Positions 1 to 7,058 are shown, counted from the stretch's first letter. The stretch is 13,455 bases of DNA from an uncultured Veillonellaceae bacterium (GCA_947254705.1 CAMYCX010000029.1:1-13455); one strand, 5' to 3'. Notes: a model not told the origin generated them from the sequence alone. Translations and numbers: made by a program.

Positions 1-47
1 ACACCCATAAGGTTTCGTCGGCAGCGTCAGATGTGTATAAGAGACAG
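1..47 (+). other. Untrimmed Illumina P5/i5/Nextera read-1 adapter (artefact)
   Basis: Positions 15-47 match the 33-base Nextera read-1 transposase adapter from TCGTCGGCAGCGTC through the 19-base Tn5 mosaic end AGATGTGTATAAGAGACAG (29-47). Positions 1-4 (ACAC) fit the last bases of the P5 flow-cell oligo. The ten bases between them, CCATAAGGTT (5-14), occupy exactly the slot of a 10-base i5 index. Native sequence starts at 48. This is library-construction sequence left on the end of the contig, not a transposon. Identification rests on recall of the standard adapter sequence and is near certain. Confidence 0.97.
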
Positions 48-382
48 GAACAAGCAGCCATGTATGATTTTAATTGAGCTACTCCATCTTTAGCGTTGCT
101 TGCTTCCACTTTTTCACTTTTACATTCAATAATAATTTTTATGTTTTCTTGTGTTTTATCGGTTTTCGCGTCAGGAAATATGACTATATCTGCTCTCTTT
201 TTACCGGATCCAATTTGAACTGTGTATTCAATATTTATTTGATCACGATCATATTTATGTTCGTTTATTAGTCTTTTTTCAATGGTTTGACGAACATATT
301 CCTCGGGCGTATCTTTTCTGAATTTTCCATCTATATAATCACATACCTTGCCTTCAGGTATTACTACAACTTTAGCTTCCAT
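48..382 (-). CDS. Type I restriction HsdR N-terminal-like (PD-(D/E)XK) protein, 3' end missing
   Basis: This open frame starts at ATG (382-380) and runs without a stop into the adapter, giving about 111 native residues of a larger protein. The start is supported by a G-rich ribosome site (GGGGGGA) about 6 bases upstream. The fragment has the pattern of the HsdR N-terminal domain (HSDR_N_2 type) with a PD-(D/E)XK nuclease core: a helix with Glu35, then KKRADIVIF with Asp65, then IIIECKSE with Glu86 and Lys88, then QLKSYM near residue 103. Proteins that open this way are often restriction enzymes or N-6 adenine methylases with a fused nuclease domain, so the lost part may be a methyltransferase; that is inference. 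The codon use is AT-rich, unlike guaA and the genes beyond, which suggests transfer. It lies downstream of guaA, in the same orientation. Confidence 0.8.
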
Positions 383-496
383 ATAAATCCCCCCACTACT
401 TTTGCAATTTAACAATCTCGCCAAGTTCTACATCCATACAACATAAATTCTTGCTAATCCATCAAGATCTATTCGTTTTACTTTATCATGTGCACA

Positions 497-532
497 AAAA
501 TGCTAATTGACTTTCCTGTAAATTAGCATTTT
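497..532 (-). repeat. Perfect 12-bp inverted repeat, possible leader terminator
   Basis: The arms AAAATGCTAATT (497-508) and AATTAGCATTTT (521-532) are exact reverse complements around a 12-base loop. Read on the minus strand, the hairpin is followed by TTTTTG, so it could act as a weak intrinsic terminator or attenuator. It lies in the leader of the restriction gene, about 115 bases before its start codon. The stem is AT-rich and would be only moderately stable, so an operator for a dimeric repressor is an alternative. Confidence 0.5.
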
Positions 533-629
533 CTTCAAGCTGATTTTTACCGATATTTTTTCATCAAGTGTATTATCGTCAAAAATATATTTCGATTACT
601 CATAAAGCAACTTGCATTTAAATACTTAT

Positions 630-635
630 ATTATA
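630..635 (-). promoter_or_regulatory. Candidate -10 box for the restriction gene
   Basis: Perfect TATAAT on the minus strand. No good TTGACA-like element is found 16-18 bases upstream, and the region is AT-rich enough for a chance match. If real, transcription would start near 623 and pass through the 497-532 hairpin before reaching the start codon at 382. Confidence 0.3.
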
Positions 636-794
636 TCAAATAAAACAAAAGATAAGTTCTTACGCGCCCCTATAAAGAACGATAAAAAACTTAGTTTACT
701 TGTCTTAATCACTTTCTGCAATCATGATATGCGTGCTCCTATTTCTTTTGGCGAGTTTTCTGTTTGCTTCTCATAGGATCAATAGCGGAATACG

Positions 795-828
795 AAAAAG
801 ACTGTGAATGTGCATTCACGGTCTTTTT
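795..828 (-). terminator. Rho-independent terminator downstream of guaA
   Basis: The arms AAAAAGACTGTGAATG (795-810) and CATTCACGGTCTTTTT (813-828) pair over 16 positions with one G-T wobble. Opening the last pairs gives a normal loop. It starts 26 bases after the guaA stop codon. In the guaA direction the stem ends in five T. On the plus strand the T run is longer, so the element is probably bidirectional. No plus-strand gene facing it was found. Confidence 0.88.
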
Positions 829-854
829 TATTTAATGAAAGTGCTTTAAAACTA

Positions 855-2390
855 TTATTCCCATTCGATCGTAGCCGGGGGTTTACCGGTGATGTCGTAG
901 ACGACTCGGTTGATGCCGGCGACTTCGTTGACGATGCGATTGCTCGCTGCGGCAAGTGTTTCGTAAGGGATTTTTGCCCATTCCGCGGTCATAAAGTCAT
1001 TCGTGACGACGCCGCGCAGTGCCAGTGTATACGCATAGGTGCGAGAGTCTCCCATGACGCCGACCGACTGATTTGCCGTGAGCACGGCAAAGTATTGATT
1101 GACTTTACGTTCCCAACCGGCGTTTTTAATTTCTTCGCGCCAGATGGCGTCCGCTTGTCGCAAGGTGTCGAGTTTTTCTTTGGTCACTTCACCGATGACT
1201 CGAATCGCCAATCCCGGTCCGGGGAAGGGTTGCCGCCACACGAGGTAGTCGGCCAGGCCGAGTTCTTCACCCAGTGCGCGGACTTCGTCTTTGAATAAGT
1301 CACGAAGCGGTTCGATGAGACCCTTAAAATCGACAACGGCGGGCAGACCGCCGACATTATGGTGGCTCTTGATCACCGCGGCATTGCCTTCACCGCTTTC
1401 GACCACGTCGGGATAGATCGTTCCCTGTGCCAGGTAGTCGACTTGTCCGATTTTACGTCCTTCTTCTTCAAATACACGAATAAATTCTTCGCCGATGATT
1501 TTACGTTTGCGTTCCGGATCGGTAACGCCGGCCAGTTTGGCGAGGAATCGTTCTTCCGCATTGACACGAATGAAGTGAACGCCGCTGTCTTTAAATGCCG
1601 CTTCCACTTCATCGCCTTCGTTGAGTCGCATCAATCCGTGATCGACAAAGATACAGGTCAGTTGCGCGCCGACGGCGACGGAAATAAGTTTTGCACAAAC
1701 GGAAGAGTCGACTCCGCCGCTCAGTGCGAGCAGGACTTTCCCGTCACCGACTTTTTCACGAATTTCCTGTATCGCTTGGGTGGCATAATGTTCCATCGTC
1801 CATGTCCCGCTGCACTCGCAGACATCCAGCAAAAATGAGCGCAACATGGTTTGTCCTTCATCGGTATGAGCGACTTCCGGATGGAATTGTACACCGTAGA
1901 GTTTGCGTTTCGTATCGGCAATCGCCGCGATGGGCGTGTGTTGTGTTTCACCGATGACGTCAAATCCTTCGGGCACTTGTGTAACGTAGTCCCCATGGCT
2001 CATCCACACGCGGGTCACCGCACCGACGTCGGCAAAAATATCGCCCGCTAACCGTTTCACTACTTCCGCATGCCCGTATTCCCGACTGTCCGAGGCCGTC
2101 ACAACGCCGCCCAAGGCACGGCACATCAGTTGCATGCCGTAGCAAATGCCAAGTATAGGAATCCCCGCACGAAACAGTTCGGGTTCAATTTGCGGCGCGT
2201 CTTCGGCATATACGCTGGCCGGACCGCCGGTGAAAATGATGCCTTTCGGCGCTTTATCAATGATCGCTTGTGCCCCTTGCCGATAGCTGACAATTTCCGA
2301 GTAGACGCCGCATTCCCGCACGCGTCGTGCAATGAGTTGCGCATATTGTCCACCAAAATCGACAATCACGATTCGTTCGTTCGGTACCAT
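855..2390 (-). CDS. guaA: GMP synthase (glutamine-hydrolysing)
   Basis: GuaA makes GMP from XMP, ATP and glutamine, the last step of de novo guanine nucleotide synthesis in the cytoplasm. The 511-residue product has the usual length and domain order. It begins with a class I glutamine amidotransferase with Cys83 in GICYGMQLM and His170/Glu172 in GVQFHPE. Then follows an ATP pyrophosphatase domain with the P-loop SGGVDS (224-229), and a C-terminal dimerisation domain ending in the family signature KPPATIEWE. The ATG start has GGAGG at 2402-2398 with a 7-base spacer, and an extended -10 promoter lies just upstream. It appears to be a single-gene transcription unit ending at the terminator 795-828. 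The gene is intact, with normal composition for the window, but borders an AT-rich, probably acquired segment immediately after its stop. Confidence 0.98.
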   Translation of the reverse strand: MVPNERIVIVDFGGQYAQLIARRVRECGVYSEIVSYRQGAQAIIDKAPKGIIFTGGPASVYAEDAPQIEPELFRAGIPILGICYGMQLMCRALGGVVTASDSREYGHAEVVKRLAGDIFADVGAVTRVWMSHGDYVTQVPEGFDVIGETQHTPIAAIADTKRKLYGVQFHPEVAHTDEGQTMLRSFLLDVCECSGTWTMEHYATQAIQEIREKVGDGKVLLALSGGVDSSVCAKLISVAVGAQLTCIFVDHGLMRLNEGDEVEAAFKDSGVHFIRVNAEERFLAKLAGVTDPERKRKIIGEEFIRVFEEEGRKIGQVDYLAQGTIYPDVVESGEGNAAVIKSHHNVGGLPAVVDFKGLIEPLRDLFKDEVRALGEELGLADYLVWRQPFPGPGLAIRVIGEVTKEKLDTLRQADAIWREEIKNAGWERKVNQYFAVLTANQSVGVMGDSRTYAYTLALRGVVTNDFMTAEWAKIPYETLAAASNRIVNEVAGINRVVYDITGKPPATIEWE

Positions 2391-2431
2391 AGGTATTCCT
2401 CCATTATTATGATGCGTTAATATATATACGT

Positions 2432-2439
2432 ATTATAGC
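2432..2439 (-). promoter_or_regulatory. guaA promoter, extended -10
   Basis: On the minus strand the 64-base gap before guaA holds a perfect TATAAT (2437-2432) preceded by TGC, giving an extended -10 element; no good -35 is visible. Transcription would begin near 2425, leaving a leader of about 35 bases with the GGAGG site. That is too short for a purine riboswitch, so control at this site, if any, would be at initiation. A direct repeat GCGTGC-AA-GCGTGC lies just upstream of the -10. Confidence 0.7.
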
Positions 2440-2454
2440 ACGCTTGCACGCGAT

Positions 2455-3420
2455 TTACCGAAAGGTCGGGTTACGACGAGCCGCATATCGCCAGCGTCGT
2501 TGTTGATTGCGGGCGGCAATCTCCCGATACCAATGTACGAGTTGGTCGTCGGCACAATATACTTCCCGCGAGACACCGAACCGCGGTGTCTTTCCGCGCC
2601 GTTCCGCATACACTTTCCAGCGCACGAGATAACGTGTACCGTCCGGTGTGATTCCCAGTGCAATACGAATATTTTTGCGACAGTTTTCTTTTTCTGAAAG
2701 TGCCAACATCTGTTTTCCGATCCGGATACGGTCCAGTGCCTCATCCTCCCACAACGTATCTTTATCAGTATAGTTGCGGAAATAAAAATACGCCGCCGTC
2801 GGGCGAAATTCAAGCGGACCGATACTCCCGTGATAACGGTAGTCATGAATCCCCCGCAGCAAGGGCAAGCGGCTGCAAATTTCCGCCGTATAACGGGCAT
2901 CGTTGACCGCGCGATGGGCATCATCGTCCATTTCAATGCCCATGTATTCGCACGCCCGCGCCAGTCCGTACTGTTCATATTCGTCCAGACAAAACCGTCC
3001 GAAAATTCGCTGTGCGTCATACCACCGCGGAATTTCCATCGCCGGCAGACCGTGCAGGCGGATATTTTCTCCCAATACCTGTCGGTCGGATGTCCCCCAG
3101 GAAAGAAGTATCGGCCGTTGCCCGCACCATTCCCGAAATTGTTTCCAAACTTCGATAAATGACGGCGCACGATGGAGCATCTGCCAACTGATTCCCGTCA
3201 GACGTTGTACATGCGGGTGCATCCGTGTCGTAAAACTCGGTTTGATCAGGCTGCTGAACTCATCATCCGCCGTGCCGTCCGGCATCACTTTGACCGCCCC
3301 GATTTCAATGATTTCTCCCGAAAGCGGAAAGCCGATACGGTTTTGCGCCGCAAACTCATCGGCTTGCATTTCGTTCCATTCCATATCAAAGATGATATAA
3401 TGCGGACGCCTCATGGTCAT
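2455..3420 (-). CDS. DEDDh-family 3'-5' exonuclease with C-terminal extension
   Basis: The N-terminal 180 residues form a DnaQ/RNase T/KapD-like exonuclease domain, which removes nucleotides from 3' ends with two metal ions. All five catalytic residues are visible: Asp12 and Glu14 in FDMEWNE, Asp112 in SWGTSD, and His169 and Asp174 in HRAVNDARYT. The motif EIIEIGAVKV (36-45) is typical of the Eri1/KapD branch, so the substrate could be DNA or RNA. The remaining 140 residues are basic and not recognised. The start codon overlaps the dcd stop (ATGA), implying translational coupling. A second in-frame ATG at 3414 sits at a better distance from the GAAGG site, so the start is uncertain by two codons. 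It is the last gene of the topB unit; no clear terminator separates it from the guaA promoter. Confidence 0.88.
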   Translation of the reverse strand: MTMRRPHYIIFDMEWNEMQADEFAAQNRIGFPLSGEIIEIGAVKVMPDGTADDEFSSLIKPSFTTRMHPHVQRLTGISWQMLHRAPSFIEVWKQFREWCGQRPILLSWGTSDRQVLGENIRLHGLPAMEIPRWYDAQRIFGRFCLDEYEQYGLARACEYMGIEMDDDAHRAVNDARYTAEICSRLPLLRGIHDYRYHGSIGPLEFRPTAAYFYFRNYTDKDTLWEDEALDRIRIGKQMLALSEKENCRKNIRIALGITPDGTRYLVRWKVYAERRGKTPRFGVSREVYCADDQLVHWYREIAARNQQRRWRYAARRNPTFR

Positions 3421-3941
3421 CGGCCTTCAAAATCACGGAACAGCAAACTCGGTTGAATCCCGACATTGTTTTGATATTTTCCGCTGCGATATTCCTCGTA
3501 TTCGCCTTCAATCAGGTGATAATAAATCTGACAAATTTCTACGCCGGCATAAATGCGAATCGGCTGTACGCAGAACATTTCCAATGTCCAGTATCCCGCA
3601 AATCCGATATCTCCGAACCCCGCCGTGACGTGAATAAACAGCCCCAGCCGACCGACAGATGAACGTCCTTCCAGCATCGGTACCAAGCCGCGAGTGCGCG
3701 TGTATTCGGCCGTGCGGCCCAAGTACAGACGGTTCGGTTCCAGCCAGTAGCCTTCTTCCGGAATCTCGATGCGTGTCGCTTTATTTTCTTTTTTCATATC
3801 GAGTTTCCGTTCGTTATAAACCAACAGTTCATTGGCCAGACTCAAGTTGTAACTGTTCGGGTTGAGCCGTGCCGGATCAAACGGTTCGATTTCAATTTCT
3901 TTGCCGATACGAGCGGCAATTTCTTTTCCGGATAGAATCAT
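3417..3941 (-). CDS. dcd: dCTP deaminase (possibly bifunctional dCTP deaminase/dUTPase)
   Basis: This 174-residue protein has the dCTP deaminase/dUTPase fold and supplies dUTP or dUMP for thymidylate synthesis. Visible motifs are LNPNSYNLSL near residue 26, EGRSSVGRLGLF (91-102), HVTAGFGDIGFAG (104-116) and TLE with the probable catalytic Glu121, then SGKYQNN (153-159). The T-A-G-F stretch resembles the bifunctional enzymes of Methanocaldococcus and Mycobacterium, which convert dCTP directly to dUMP, more than the E. coli enzyme, which has T-A-H-R there. Bifunctionality is an inference. The start has a good site (AAAGGGG, 8 bases away) and overlaps the preceding stop by ATGA; its own stop overlaps the exonuclease start in the same way. 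It is part of the topB unit. Confidence 0.93.
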   Translation of the reverse strand: MILSGKEIAARIGKEIEIEPFDPARLNPNSYNLSLANELLVYNERKLDMKKENKATRIEIPEEGYWLEPNRLYLGRTAEYTRTRGLVPMLEGRSSVGRLGLFIHVTAGFGDIGFAGYWTLEMFCVQPIRIYAGVEICQIYYHLIEGEYEEYRSGKYQNNVGIQPSLLFRDFEGR

Positions 3942-4396
3942 GCTGATTGCCCCTTTGCCAATATATGATTTCGATACGTTTCAATCGTCTGTACTGCCTG
4001 TGCCGCTTCCTCGGCGGCAATCCCGATGCGAAACCACTCTACTTCTTCTCCCGCCCGCCGACTGTATCCACAAACAACGACATGACGCAAGTTCGGACGT
4101 TCATACTCTCCTTCGCGAAACGGTACCGCCGTCACACGATTGATTTCCGTCCACGCCACCGTCATATGCGTTTCCAGATTACGCAATCCTTTCGGACTCA
4201 AGTACAATAACTTCTTCGGCGAAAGGTACATATAAATGGACTGCAGCAGCCCCAATACACCAACTGCCAAGAAAATCTCCATACCTCGCACTTCGAGAAT
4301 CCGCCACACTGCCGCCGCCACCGCAATGACAAATACAAATGCCGCGATGCGCAGACGATATTGTCCCCGTTCTTCCCGTATAAATATATCTTTCAT
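3938..4396 (-). CDS. Small two-helix membrane protein, possible PH-like domain
   Basis: The family of this 152-residue protein is not recognised. The sequence shows two hydrophobic segments (about 15-33 and 40-58) separated by a short charged turn, which should form a membrane hairpin. A soluble C-terminal domain of about 90 residues follows. This carries strands such as KLLYLSPKGLRN and the phrase MTVAWTEINRVTAV, which recalls small bacterial PH-like domains of the YdbS/YcxB kind; that match is tentative. The start has GAGGTG 4 bases upstream and lies 10 bases after the topB stop. The stop overlaps the dcd start by ATGA. Its position between topB and dcd suggests co-expression, but nothing points to a role in DNA metabolism. 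Confidence 0.8.
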   Translation of the reverse strand: MKDIFIREERGQYRLRIAAFVFVIAVAAAVWRILEVRGMEIFLAVGVLGLLQSIYMYLSPKKLLYLSPKGLRNLETHMTVAWTEINRVTAVPFREGEYERPNLRHVVVCGYSRRAGEEVEWFRIGIAAEEAAQAVQTIETYRNHILAKGQSA

Positions 4397-4406
4397 CTGT
4401 CACCTC

Positions 4407-6563
4407 TCATGATCCGCCGACCGCCGGTCGACCGTCACAATCCGCCGCCACAGTGCGGCACGCGGGATAATGCTCGCATACCCATTCCCGTCCGCGTCGG
4501 ACAAACACACCGCGTCGACACCGCGGACATGTAATGTTGCTGCGTTCCGCATTCGCCGGCGGAGATGTTTCCGCCGCTCGTATCGTTTCATCTTGCGCCA
4601 ACGGTTTCGTATAGCGACATTTCGGATAGGCACTGCATCCGTAAAACGCGCCGAATTGGCCTGACCGTATACGCAACGGTTGTCCGCATTGCGGACATTC
4701 CTGTGCTTCGGCATGCGCAATGTCATCATTGGCCATGGTCACCAGATCCGTCACATATTCCGTTTGATCGCGCAAAAACGACTCCAATGTATCTTCGCCG
4801 GTGCCGATGCGCGCCAAGCGTTCCTCCCATTTGGCGGTTTCATCGGGATAGGTCAATGCCGTCGGCAACGCATCGATCAGCAAATACGCCGTATCCGTCG
4901 GATACAAATACTTCTTTTTCCCCTTGGCGATCATCAGCTTGCGTGCCGTCAGTTCGGCAATAATCGTCGCCCGTGTCGCCTCCGTACCGATTCCCGCCAC
5001 TGCGCGCAGCTGCTTTTTCAGACGCTCATCACGCACATAGCGATGAATTCCCTTCATGGCTTCGAGCAAGGTCGAGGGGGTAAATCTTGTCGGCGGTTTC
5101 GTCATCTTGGCATCAATCGCAAGATCACGATACTCCACAGCATCGCCTTTGTGTAGTGGCGGAAACAGACTCTCCGTTTCATCACTGTCCGTATCGGTGG
5201 TATCCTGTTTTTCCTGTCGGTACAGTTCTTTCCATCCGGCCTGGCGCTCTACCCGTCCCGAAGCGGTGAATAATTCTTCCGCCGCCAAGACCTCGATTTT
5301 CGTCTGTTCATATTCATATGCCGGATAAAACTGCGCGATATAGGCTCGTGCGATCAATCCGTAAATATCACGCTGTACGGGGCTGAGCGAATCAAGCGGA
5401 CAAGGCACCGTTGTCGGAATAATCGCATGATGGGCGGTAATTTTTTTGTCATTCCAAACACGGCTTCGGCAAGAGGGATCCGCTCCCTTGACCATCTGTG
5501 CGATCGGCTCGGACGATTGCGCCAAATGACCCAATATCACCGTACGGTCCTCCCATTGATTCGTCGGCAAGTACTCACAGTCGGAACGAGGATATGTCGT
5601 CCATTTGCGTTCGTATAATAACTGTGCCGCCGCCAATACCGCATCCGGCTCATATCCGTAGCGTTTCCCTGCCAGGACCTGCAGCGCGGACAAGGACAAT
5701 GCCAATGGCGGCGGTTCCTGTTTTTTACGTTTGCTGTGTGCATGAATGACTGCTGTCGGTGCCGCGACAAGACGCTGCGCCAAGTCCTCGGCAATATATT
5801 TTTGACGTAACCGATTCTCGCTGTCCAGACCGACCTGATCGGGTTGCGGTTTCCACTTGGCGACAAATTCGCCTCCGTCCGCGGCAAACCGGACTTTAAC
5901 CAAGTAGTATTCTTCCGGCGTAAATGATGTAATTTCCCGCTCCCGTCGTACGACCAACGCCAAGGTCGGCGTCTTTACCCGTCCGACAGGCAGTACCACT
6001 TTCGGATTTCCTCCGCGTCGCACACGCAGCGTATAGGCGCGCGATAGGTTCATCCCCATCAGCCAATCCGCGCGGGAACGCGCCAATGCGGAATCACGCA
6101 AGGGGGCAAAATCTTCATTCGGACGCAAATCAGCCAATGCCGCACGGATACTTTTTTCGTCAAGTGCGTTAAGCAAGATACGATACACCGGCTTGGTATT
6201 ATGCACATAGTCCAAAATCTCATCAATCAAAAGTTGGCCTTCCCTGTCAGGGTCACCCGCATGCACTACTTCGTCCGCCTCTTCGAGCAGCTGCTTAATG
6301 CGTTGAAACTGAGCTGCCGCGTCCTTTGCCACCTCCAGTTTCCATGTCGGCGGTACAATCGGTAAATCTTCCGCATTCCAACGGCGATACCGCGCGTCGT
6401 ACTGACTCGGTTCCCATTGCGTCAAAATATGGCCGTATGCCCATGTCACCACACCGCCCGCCGTCTCAATATAATCGGCATGCCGACGATGCGGCGACGG
6501 CAAACACGCCGCCAACTCACGTCCTAAACTCGGTTTTTCCGCAATATACAAACGCCGTTTCAT
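4407..6563 (-). CDS. topB: DNA topoisomerase III (type IA)
   Basis: The enzyme relaxes and decatenates DNA by passing strands through a transient single-strand break. The 718-residue product opens with a TOPRIM domain: Glu9 in IAEKPS and the acidic triad Asp104/Asp106/Glu108 in AGDPDREGQ. The type IA motif GRVKTPTL lies at 194-201. The probable catalytic tyrosine is Tyr324 in TTYPRSD. The C-terminus has two four-cysteine zinc ribbons, C623/C626/C643/C649 and C679/C682/C696/C702, typical of Firmicute TopB proteins. The ATG start has GAGGTGA 4 bases upstream and a promoter at 6613-6585. It heads a unit with the membrane protein, dcd and the exonuclease. Composition matches its neighbours, so it looks like a resident chromosomal copy rather than one carried by a conjugative element. 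Confidence 0.95.
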   Translation of the reverse strand: MKRRLYIAEKPSLGRELAACLPSPHRRHADYIETAGGVVTWAYGHILTQWEPSQYDARYRRWNAEDLPIVPPTWKLEVAKDAAAQFQRIKQLLEEADEVVHAGDPDREGQLLIDEILDYVHNTKPVYRILLNALDEKSIRAALADLRPNEDFAPLRDSALARSRADWLMGMNLSRAYTLRVRRGGNPKVVLPVGRVKTPTLALVVRREREITSFTPEEYYLVKVRFAADGGEFVAKWKPQPDQVGLDSENRLRQKYIAEDLAQRLVAAPTAVIHAHSKRKKQEPPPLALSLSALQVLAGKRYGYEPDAVLAAAQLLYERKWTTYPRSDCEYLPTNQWEDRTVILGHLAQSSEPIAQMVKGADPSCRSRVWNDKKITAHHAIIPTTVPCPLDSLSPVQRDIYGLIARAYIAQFYPAYEYEQTKIEVLAAEELFTASGRVERQAGWKELYRQEKQDTTDTDSDETESLFPPLHKGDAVEYRDLAIDAKMTKPPTRFTPSTLLEAMKGIHRYVRDERLKKQLRAVAGIGTEATRATIIAELTARKLMIAKGKKKYLYPTDTAYLLIDALPTALTYPDETAKWEERLARIGTGEDTLESFLRDQTEYVTDLVTMANDDIAHAEAQECPQCGQPLRIRSGQFGAFYGCSAYPKCRYTKPLAQDETIRAAETSPPANAERSNITCPRCRRGVFVRRGREWVCEHYPACRTVAADCDGRPAVGGS

Positions 6564-6584
6564 CGATTCACCTCAACTATATGT

Positions 6585-6613
6585 ATTGTACCATATCCGC
6601 GTCGGCACCCCAA
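6585..6613 (-). promoter_or_regulatory. Candidate topB promoter
   Basis: On the minus strand TTGGGG (6613-6608), a 17-base spacer and TACAAT (6590-6585) are preceded by TG one base before the -10, an extended -10 arrangement. Transcription would start near 6578, only about 15 bases before the topB ATG, with the ribosome site GAGGTGA inside that short leader. The -35 is imperfect. Confidence 0.55.
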
Positions 6614-6777
6614 CGACATATGCATCAACTGACGGGACAGTTTCTCTTATCACGAAAGGATACTCGACTGTTCGCTTAGTCCAAGAATAAACTCCGATTT
6701 TCCCCTTGTCACGACTGCCTGTTATCCGAACAATACGGCGATCGAACCGCCCCATATCGCGCTGCCGGTCACGCCGT
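6614..6777. other. Intergenic region upstream of topB, nothing recognised
   Basis: No gene, RNA or strong repeat is evident between the orphan terminator and the topB promoter. A minus-strand reading frame of about 60 codons (6755-6573) crosses it, but it runs over the topB promoter and has no ribosome site. A short inverted repeat AACTG/CAGTT (6627-6642) is within chance expectation. Confidence 0.5.
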
Positions 6778-6805
6778 CAAAAATGCACCTCGGCCAAGGT
6801 GCATT
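6778..6805 (-). terminator. Orphan Rho-independent terminator
   Basis: On the minus strand the 9-bp stem AATGCACCT/AGGTGCATT with a 6-base loop is followed by a run of five T overlapping the stem base. It lies 142 bases beyond the terminator that already ends the tRNA unit, with no gene between them. It may be a backup terminator protecting topB, or the end of a small transcript. Confidence 0.75.
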
Positions 6806-6946
6806 CGCTTTTATTCGTTTTCAATTCATCACGTTCGTTTCGTCCTGCACTCGCCGACGCAGCCGCAAACGATCGATGTATCCGCATCTCCTCTTTCAGC
6901 CTGTCCATGAATGCAGCCCGACAATCGCTTTCGTAACTGTTCCAAT

Positions 6947-6975
6947 AAAAAAGCACATTCGCTTGACGAAGTGCT
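6947..6975 (-). terminator. Terminator of the tRNA unit
   Basis: On the minus strand the stem AGCACTTCG pairs with CGAA-T-GTGCT (one bulged T) around a 5-base loop, and a run of six T follows. It begins 7 bases after the CCA end of tRNA-Arg, exactly where an intrinsic tRNA-operon terminator is expected. Confidence 0.85.
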
Positions 6976-6981
6976 GACAAG

Positions 6982-7058
6982 TGGTGTCCCAGGAGGGATT
7001 CGAACCCCCGGCCCACGGCTTAGAAGGCCGTTGCTCTATCCGGCTGAGCTACTGGGAC
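6982..7058 (-). tRNA. tRNA-Arg (anticodon UCU)
   Basis: The 77 bases fold as a full cloverleaf. The acceptor GTCCCAG/CTGGGAC is closed with discriminator A and an encoded CCA (6984-6982). The D stem is GCTC/GAGC, the anticodon stem ACGGC/GCCGT encloses the loop CTTCTAA with anticodon TCT at 7024-7022, and the T loop is TTCGAAT. It reads AGA and AGG arginine codons. It lies 19 bases after tRNA-Pro and shares its promoter and terminator. Confidence 0.97.

Larger units (their letters stand above)
383..794. other. AT-rich intergenic region with no supportable gene
   Basis: All frames on both strands are broken by stops within a few dozen codons, and none of the short open stretches has a convincing ribosome site plus start. 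On the minus strand there is a perfect TATAAT (635-630) that could be the -10 of the restriction gene. Its -35 is poor, and the resulting leader would be about 240 bases long. The leader would contain the inverted repeat at 497-532. Composition differs sharply from the GC-richer DNA to the right of 840, so this may be the edge of an acquired island. Confidence 0.6.

Noticed and set aside
29..47. Tn5 mosaic end, suggesting a transposon terminus
   Set aside because: It is part of the longer Nextera adapter with P5 and index sequence before it, so it comes from library preparation, not from a genomic Tn5.
74..271. Plus-strand 65-codon open frame
   Set aside because: It is antisense to the restriction gene fragment, which has recognisable nuclease motifs; the plus-strand product is low-complexity and Phe-rich.
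383..480. Remnant of a gene upstream of the restriction gene on the minus strand
   Set aside because: Several short stretches look translatable, but they lie in different frames, all under 25 codons, without ribosome sites.
804..1298. Plus-strand 164-codon open frame over the guaA 3' end
   Set aside because: It starts inside the terminator hairpin and is antisense to an intact guaA; it resembles no family.
2391..2454. Purine riboswitch upstream of guaA
   Set aside because: The predicted leader is about 35 bases and the whole gap is 64 bases, too short for the aptamer plus expression platform.
6777..7016. Minus-strand 79-codon frame across tRNA-Arg, or a 43-codon version from 6908
   Set aside because: The long form runs through a tRNA and two terminators; the short form has no ribosome site and ends inside the hairpin at 6778-6805.
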